Source: Plazaster borealis (taxonomy: Eukaryota; Echinodermata; Asteroidea; Forcipulatida; Labidiasteridae). Taken from it: 64,000 bases of DNA. The notes under the pieces were generated by a model. The model was not told the DNA's origin, made no database searches, and saw only the letters and a program-made list of their open reading frames with translations. How positions within the stretch are numbered: position 1 is the first letter of the stretch; the number at the start of each line of letters is the position of its first letter. The stretch lies in contig JAJGQC010000603.1 of assembly GCA_021014325.1 (NCBI GenBank), positions 1 through 64,000 on the forward strand. Reading direction: 5' to 3'. Position numbers and translations under genes: made by a program. Of this stretch, positions 57,691-64,000 are shown piece after piece.

Positions 57691-58382
57691 TCCTAGAACT
57701 ATGAGGTTCGTTTCGCTATCGTCTCCACGAACCTCATAGGTGATCATGCACAAAACACAAACGATTCGTTTTGCCATTTCGATTTGCATTCAAATCTCTT
57801 TTTTTTTAAATCAAATCTCGCCAAAATTAGGCTCTATGTGTTCTTTGAAAGTTCTCATTGAGCTTGAGAATGGTCCAGAAAATCCACTCTGCAAACTCAA
57901 AATTGTTAAAAAATTATAAATTCAATCTAACCTTAAAATTCAGATCCCATCCACACCGTTTGACTGTTAGAGTGGCGATCCGTGATTTGTGTACAAAACA
58001 TGCCCACGCGACGTCAGGGAACAACGCAGACTGGTACCCTGTGCGAGCTGTGTTGTTCCCTCACGCGTGGGCATGTTTTGTACACAAATCACGGATCGCC
58101 GCTCTAACAGTCAAACGGTGTGGATGGGATCTGAATTTTACGGTTAGAATTTATAATTTTTTAACAATTTTGAGTTTGCGGAGTGGATTTTCTGGACCAT
58201 TCTCAAGCTCAATGAGAGTTCAAAGAACACATAGAGCCTAATTTTGGCGAGATTTGATTTTTAAAAAAGAGATTTGAATGCAAATCGAAATGGCAAAACA
58301 AATCGTTTGTGTTTTGTGCATGATCACCTATGAGGTTCGTGGAGACGTTAGCGAAACGAACCTCATACATGTAGTTCTAGGA
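57691..58382. repeat. 692-bp near-perfect palindrome (foldback)
   Basis: TCCTAGAACTATGAGGTTCG on the left equals the reverse complement of the right end, and the arms pair inward for about 320 bases with few mismatches. The axis is GGTACC at 58033-58038. The open frame 57858-58241 across it is only arm plus reversed arm. Confidence 0.95.
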
Positions 58383-59446
58383 GTATATTATTATTATATT
58401 AATGTCAAAATTTAAACATCAGATTGTTGATTCAATTATCACTGTTTATTTGTATGCTTTTTTATAAATGTTAAGAAACATAAAACGACACAAAACTAAA
58501 TAAACATCAGATTTGAAAGGCAAAAAATATTTACACATTTTTTAAATTTATTTTTAAAAAATAGTTTTTGCAAATTACCATGGTAATTTTTAAAATTAAA
58601 TAAAAAATATTTTGAATAAAATGAAGACAACTGCTGGCTATAGAGTCATACACAAAGTCTCACAGAACACTTGTAGTCACTGCAGATATTTCTTCCACGT
58701 ATGGCTTCACCGGGACACCATACTTTCTTGTTTGCCTTGAAAACAGGTAAAACTCAAAACAAATGGGACGCTATTGAAGTCATCGAAGATCGGTGCGTGG
58801 TGTGAAAGTTTCAATGTCTATCAAGTTTTAATGTATGTTTGCATACTTCTTATAAACAAAGGAAGCCAATTAGGGCATTAGTTGATATATGGCATCTTTT
58901 TTCTTTTTTTAATTCAAAGAAAATGCTATAGTACCCCGAAAACCGGTCAATGTAGGATATAACACATGCAAATGTGTAATCAGTTTTTCACTATTTTCTC
59001 GTGACCCAGATGGCCGATCGATCTCAAACTTCTACAGGTTTGTCAGTTTATGTATATGGTGGATTATATAAAGTGCTTACACTGTTTTGTGAGCAAAAAC
59101 CAATTCTGTAATGTTCCTTTAAGTTTCATTAGTTCATGTAGTTCAGACGCGGGAACTTAATTTCAGATTATATTAAAACTGAACTCGAGAAGCCTATTTT
59201 TGTAAAAATTTGTCACTTTGTTAACAAATTTCTGTTGATACATGTGAAGTATAACATCCAATAAACCAACAGACCAAAAATAAAGACTAAAGTACCAAAC
59301 ATCAACAAATAAATTATGATGGTTTTTCTAAAGTTTGTCTGCGATAATGATCTTCTTTTTCTCACCTTTTAAATTGGAACGCCAGGGCAAGAAACATTTA
59401 TGTAAAATGCTAAGAATAAGTACAAAAAATTTCACGTAAATACTTA

Positions 59447-59996
59447 GCCCCACTTCTGTGGCCAACGATCCATGAATCCTTGGCCACACGTCCGGACCAT
59501 CTTTTCTTCAGCTAGCGACAAAAAAATCATGACGTCGTCGGCCGGCCGGCTGCAAATTATTTTTTTCCCAGCACAGTAAAGGCCAAGATTACCATACCTC
59601 GCTCCCATTGGTTGGGGTCCACACGCAAAAGCATTACAATATCAAATAGCAACTGCACAGAATCGTACCCACGTTGGGAAAAAAAAAAATTGCAGCTCGG
59701 CCGGCCGATGACGTCATGATTTTATTTTTGTCATTCCAAAATGGCCGCGCTCTGTGTACATCGGGGCATCGGATCACGCTGAAAAGGTATTGTTTGAAAT
59801 ATCTTTTTAAAATGTAATTTATTTCAATATCCAAAACACCCCAAGCAAGCTAAGAGTTAGGCGAACACATTTGGCTGGTTTAAATCGCCGACCCGCTCGT
59901 GGGAAAGGTGCCACTATTTTTTTGTCGCTAGCTGAAGAAAAGATGGTCCGGACGTGTGGCCAAGGATTCATGGATTGTTGGCCACAGAAGTGGGGC
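59447..59996. mobile_element. 550-bp TA-flanked MITE, intact
   Basis: GCCCCACTTCTGTGGCCAAC begins a terminal inverted repeat of about 70 bases, which continues through GGACCATCTTTTCTTCAGCT. The mirrored copy ends at 59996. TA lies on both sides (59445-59446 and 59997-59998), as expected for Tc1/mariner-like transposition. No coding. Confidence 0.93.
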
Positions 59997-60000
59997 TAGT

Positions 60001-62940
60001 AATAGTTGCAATAATCGTAACCCTCCTCCCGACGGTCGGAACGACCGGAGGGTTACGAGTTGGATTATGGCAAAAGGGTGTGAAATGTGAAATGTGAAAA
60101 AAAAATTGAGACTTGTGACCAGATTTGCCCAATTTTTACCGCTTTCCAAAATCATGACCCACATTCCAAGAACACGGATTTGATTTTGAATGTGTTATGA
60201 ATCCATTCATAACACTCAAAACATCATTGAAAAAATATTTAGAAGAAAAAAAAGACAAAAACTTACCAGAGACCGAGTGAAATGCCAAGCGTAGACTAGA
60301 CGAATACCAGACTACTCTGGATGATGATTTAAACCATGCACTTTTTTGGTGTCATTTTTGTAAAATAAAGCCTACACGTTGTCTAGTTTTTCGTAAACAA
60401 GCTAACATTTCCGAGGAACTGTACTTCACAGACCATGCTTTTGCGTGCGTACCAGCGACAACACTGCTGTTGCACGGTTTTAGCACGCACACCAGCGATG
60501 GTGATTATTGCAATTCTGGGGGCAAACTCCTTTTCCCGAGCATGCGCAGACTTGTAAATTCTTTGGTCAAAGCATTTTAAACAGGTGTTGTATCTATCGC
60601 GTAATGCATTGGGATACTTTGCCAATAGATGGCGTTTATTATAATTCTATCGCATTGATCTGAAAAGCCCTCTAGCATTCAATATTTCTTTACTTTATTG
60701 TAGAACGCAAAGTAACGAGATAACAAAGACTGCGAGCCTGTAATTGGAAATGATGTGACTGCGTGCGTTGTGTAAATTGTGATCACAACGTGGTCTGTTT
60801 TGCGGAACTTTCAAGTGAATTTTTCGACATTTATCCCATCCGAACCTTTAAGATGTAAACATACAACCGGACATTTAGTATGCATCTTACAATTTTATGA
60901 AAGACAACCGACGGCAATTTGAAAAAAAGGGCTTGGCAATATATTGCCGTAAATTGTCTTGTGATTTCAAGGGCATCGCGGCAATGGCATAGGCAATGGC
61001 ATCGGTAATTTCGAGGCCTAAGGCTTGCATGTTGGAGAGACCAAATAACCAACGTTTTATGTATAAAACATGAACCGCTGGTTTATTGAAAACATGAAAG
61101 TCAGTTGGGCAAAATTCTTAATTGTTCTCTTAATGACATACACTCATGAATACAAAATTGACATTCAAGGCAGTGTGCATTATCTATCCAATATTTGTTG
61201 GCAGCATCAGCTGATTTATCCAACATTGTTGTATAGATGTCAAGAAATACATTGTACAAGGAAAAAAAAAAAAAACCTGTGCAAGGTTTGACCCTTACAA
61301 TAATACTTAACAACCACACAACTACAATTGAGGAGTGTTTATTCTGCATTCTTTTCTGTATGATTGTTAAATTTCCAGTTATCAAATGAAGGCTATACAG
61401 TGCTCATTAAGTGAGAAGAAAAGGTTATAACTGCATTTCTAAGATAAGAAATGCATAACAGGTCTGGAATAGTCCCCTTGGATGTGACGCCACAAAACCA
61501 AACAGCGTCCTCACTGAGGTCAAAGGAAGACTTATCATTGGCTGAGGCTTGTGCGCAGTGCGTATACGCATGTATGTTTCCTTTGTTTGACCTCAGCAAT
61601 GGCGGCCAGTGCAAGGGATCTATTTTATCTCCAATAATGGGCACTCCCATTTGAAAATGTTAAAGTGTACTGAATATTTTGAAAGGGCTTTAAGCCCAAG
61701 ACCAGTTGCAGCAGAGGCCCTGGTCCTGTGGGCTCTGTATAATTAAAGCCCTGTACACCATTTATAGCCTTTGTCAGGATTTATTTGAGTTTACTGTAAT
61801 TTACTGTAAATAGCTTGAATTCCATTAGTAGAAGCAGTTGGAATACTGGTCACCAATGTATAGGGCAACATAGTTTTGGTTTTGTTCTTTCAGTTGAGTC
61901 ACATAATAGACTATGTGGAATGTAAAGTACAATAGGGGCCATAGCTTTTCTCAGTCAGAGTTTAATGAGTTCTAGATAGCAAGGCTGTAACTTATGCAAG
62001 TTTATTGTTATGGCTTTAAGTTTTGAAAGTGAGGCAGGATCTTATGCAAATAGCAAGGAAGAGGTATGTAGGTTTTGGGGCGTAGTCCAGCAGATCACCA
62101 TGAGACAGCATTGAGACAAGACGTCTTTTTCCCCACTCTCTCGACTGCCGAAATTTGCGTCTTTTTCCCCACTCTGTCGACTGCCGAAATTTGTGATCGC
62201 AATGTGTGCTGACAAGGAAGGCTCAATAGGGCAAGTATAAGCCTGAGAAATCTGTGTGTTTTGCCTGTGTGGCAATATAAATTATTTGCTGTGTGCAACA
62301 CCATTTTTATGGTGATATTTTAAACCAGGCTGAGTAGAGAGCAAAAGAGCTACATCGTGGAGAAAAGCTATGGCCAATTAGTGAATGTACACAAGATGGC
62401 TGTGCAGGAGATTATTCAAGAGTGAACTCTTGGGCCACGACTGATGACAGGGCACCGATTGAGCAGCAGAGGCCGGAATGTGAAGGATAACTTTGAAGAG
62501 TGATTTTATGCGACAACGAACTCTCTGAAGCAGATGAAGCGATTTGTACAACTTGAGAACTTCGAAGAGGGATTTTACTTGACAACGGCTTTGTGAACTT
62601 TTCAAATTGATTAATCGATTTGTACATACATTGTTTTGTATTATGTACGGTGACAAGAATTTGGATTTGAAGATTTTTACGTTTTGTAGGTTGAGAAGAA
62701 AGATGGTTATTTTGGATTAATTTTATCAAGTTCCAGCTGGACTGATTGTAGTATTGTGCACAAGTTGAAAGATGAAGTTGATTTTAATAATAATATAAGT
62801 GAAGTTTAACCAAAGAATTGTTTCTGTATTTTCTTTGAGAAGTGTTCCTTTTCCCATCTCGATTATTCGCAAATAGCGGATAGTCTTGACAGCCTTCTTG
62901 TAATTAAACAAGTCATTGCTTTTCTTTCACAACAGATGCA
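60001..62940. other. Stretch without recognised gene
   Basis: Holds a small hairpin (GTAACCCTCC ... GGAGGGTTAC, 60018-60056), an inverted TGAGGTCAAAGGAAG / TTCCTTTGTTTGACCTCA pair at 61515-61590, and a 38-bp direct duplication at 62110-62190 (CTTTTTCCCCACTCT-TCGACTGCCGAAATTTG). No exon with splice signals and domain content was found. Confidence 0.5.
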
Positions 62941-62982
62941 TGTAAATCCATCGGTGCGCTCATCCTGAGATACTCATCAGTG

Positions 62983-63275
62983 TCACCCTCATGAACTCAG
63001 GAGCTTGGTCATCCCCCCCCCCACGCTTCAGAATGAATCCTTGGTTGATGTCACCCTGACCCTGGCATCTACTGCATGTTCTTGCTGACTCACCCTTCAT
63101 ATAGAGAGAAGCAAACCAACAGGGTCAACTCACCCTCATGAACTCAGGAGCTTGGTCATCTTCGCCCTGCTTCAGAATGAATCCTTGGTTGATGTTACCC
63201 TGACCCTGGCATCTACTGAATGTTCTTGCTGACTCGCCCTTCAAATAGAGAGAAGCAAACCAACAGGATCAACTC
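62983..63275. repeat. Tandem duplication, two units of ~145 bp
   Basis: Each unit runs from CACCCTCATGAACTCAGGAG through GAATGAATCCTTGGTTGATG to AGAGAAGCAAACCAACAGG. The main difference is a run of C in the first unit. Confidence 0.93.
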
Positions 63276-63538
63276 ACCCTCTGCTCAAACTATCAGATGT
63301 CACACTAGTATAAATGACTACACTTCACATTTATCCACAATACAATCAAGGTAAGAACATTTTGTTAATTACTTATGCTTGTACAAAGGACAGACCTTGT
63401 TCCCAACTCTAAAGTACAAGAATATACAGAAACTCTCCATTCAAAATGTTGCTTTCCAGACCAACGTACACAATATTGAGCTCATACAGAGTTGCAATTA
63501 TCAAAACTTTAGAAATGGACTTGATTGGTGGATGTTTT

Positions 63539-63912
63539 TTAAAGGCATCGTACACGTTTGGTAATTGTCAAAGACCAGTGTTCTCACTTGGTGTATCCCA
63601 ACATATTCATAAAATAACAAGCCTGTGAAAATTTGGGCTCAATTGGTCATCGAAGTTGCAAGAAAATTATGAAAGAAAATACACCCTTGTTGTACAAATT
63701 TGTGTGCTTTCAGTTAGGAATAAAAAACTTCTTGCAAGAAGTTTTTATTATTTTAGTGAGAAATTACCTCTTTCTCAAAAACTATGTTACTTCAGAGGGA
63801 GTCGTTTCTCATAATGTTTTATACTATCAACAGCTCTCTGTTGCTCGTTACCAAGTCAGTTTTTATGCTAATATATATTTTGAGTAATTACCAAATGTGT
63901 ACGATGCCTTTA
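63539..63912. mobile_element. TTAA-MITE family A, well preserved
   Basis: TTAAAGGCATCGTACACG and GTGTACGATGCCTTTAA at the ends, with near-perfect terminal inverted repeats. The ACTTCTTGCAAGAAGT centre lies at about 63730. This is the cleanest reference copy here. Confidence 0.95.
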
Positions 63913-64000
63913 ACGCCCTGAACAACTTCAGATTTTCCTCCATTTTTTGCTGACATGCGGACGGCTGATATTTGTCTACGCCGGACTTTCCATATTGTGT

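Larger units (their letters stand above)
56536..58957. mobile_element. 2.4-kb insertion of unknown class
   Basis: It begins TCGTAGGAGGTCCTGTAGTC and ends CCGGTCAATGTAGGA, between apparent TA duplications. I see no terminal inverted repeat and no coding. It contains the 56699 element and the 57691 palindrome. Confidence 0.7.
56319..59122. mobile_element. TTAA-MITE family E, split by a 2.4-kb insertion
   Basis: The left part 56319-56535 and right part 58958-59122 together equal the reverse complement of the 55381 copy. The break falls in GCACTGTA / TATAACACATGC, with TA at both sides. Confidence 0.9.

Noticed and set aside
57858..58241. 127-codon open frame
   Set aside because: It lies across the 692-bp palindrome, so its second half is the reversed arm of its first half. 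Not a protein signature.

Overview
The window is animal nuclear DNA, not bacterial: short coding blocks are bounded by GT/AG splice sites and separated by long AT-rich introns full of mobile DNA. The repeat content (many short inverted-repeat elements, tRNA-derived SINEs with (AAT)n tails, CR1/L2-like LINE remnants) and the gene type (multi-EGF plus CUB mosaic) suggest a marine deuterostome. From general familiarity I favour an echinoderm, perhaps a sea star; this is inference, not proven by the sequence.

One protein-coding gene runs on the minus strand from about 51.4 kb down to 7.07 kb. I can place 34 exons. In transcript order they encode 24 EGF-like domains, one CUB domain (20.9-21.3 kb), 10 more EGF-like domains, then a final exon with a short stalk, one membrane-spanning helix and a tail of about a dozen residues ending at 7075. 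About 1,475 residues are visible. All internal exons are phase 1 on both sides, and 22 of the 32 EGF exons are exactly 114 nt. The first visible exon starts inside the reading frame, so the signal-peptide exon(s) lie in 51.4-64 kb unrecognised or beyond the window. I infer a single-pass cell-surface protein with a Notch-like, Ca2+-binding, O-glycosylated ectodomain. It resembles fibropellin in having EGF plus CUB, but I see a transmembrane anchor and no avidin-like domain.

Region by region: 1-4.1 kb holds a MITE fragment and a roughly 3.9-kb inverted-repeat-bounded element. 4.1-7.07 kb is 3' flank/3' UTR. 7.07-51.4 kb is the gene, with introns carrying SINEs, MITEs, minisatellites and a 5'-truncated LINE at 32.7-34.7 kb. 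51.4-64 kb has no recognisable coding exon and is a nest of transposons: two copies of a TA-flanked element, a 693-bp element with CTAAG repeats, and a 692-bp near-perfect palindrome. The last two sit inside a 2.4-kb insertion that splits an older MITE.

The strongest non-gene signal is a superfamily of TTAA-bounded, roughly 350-390 bp elements (at least 14 copies or parts). Their families share a motif around TTTTCACAGGTTTGTTAT, while several carry a short central palindrome that differs between families and even between copies.
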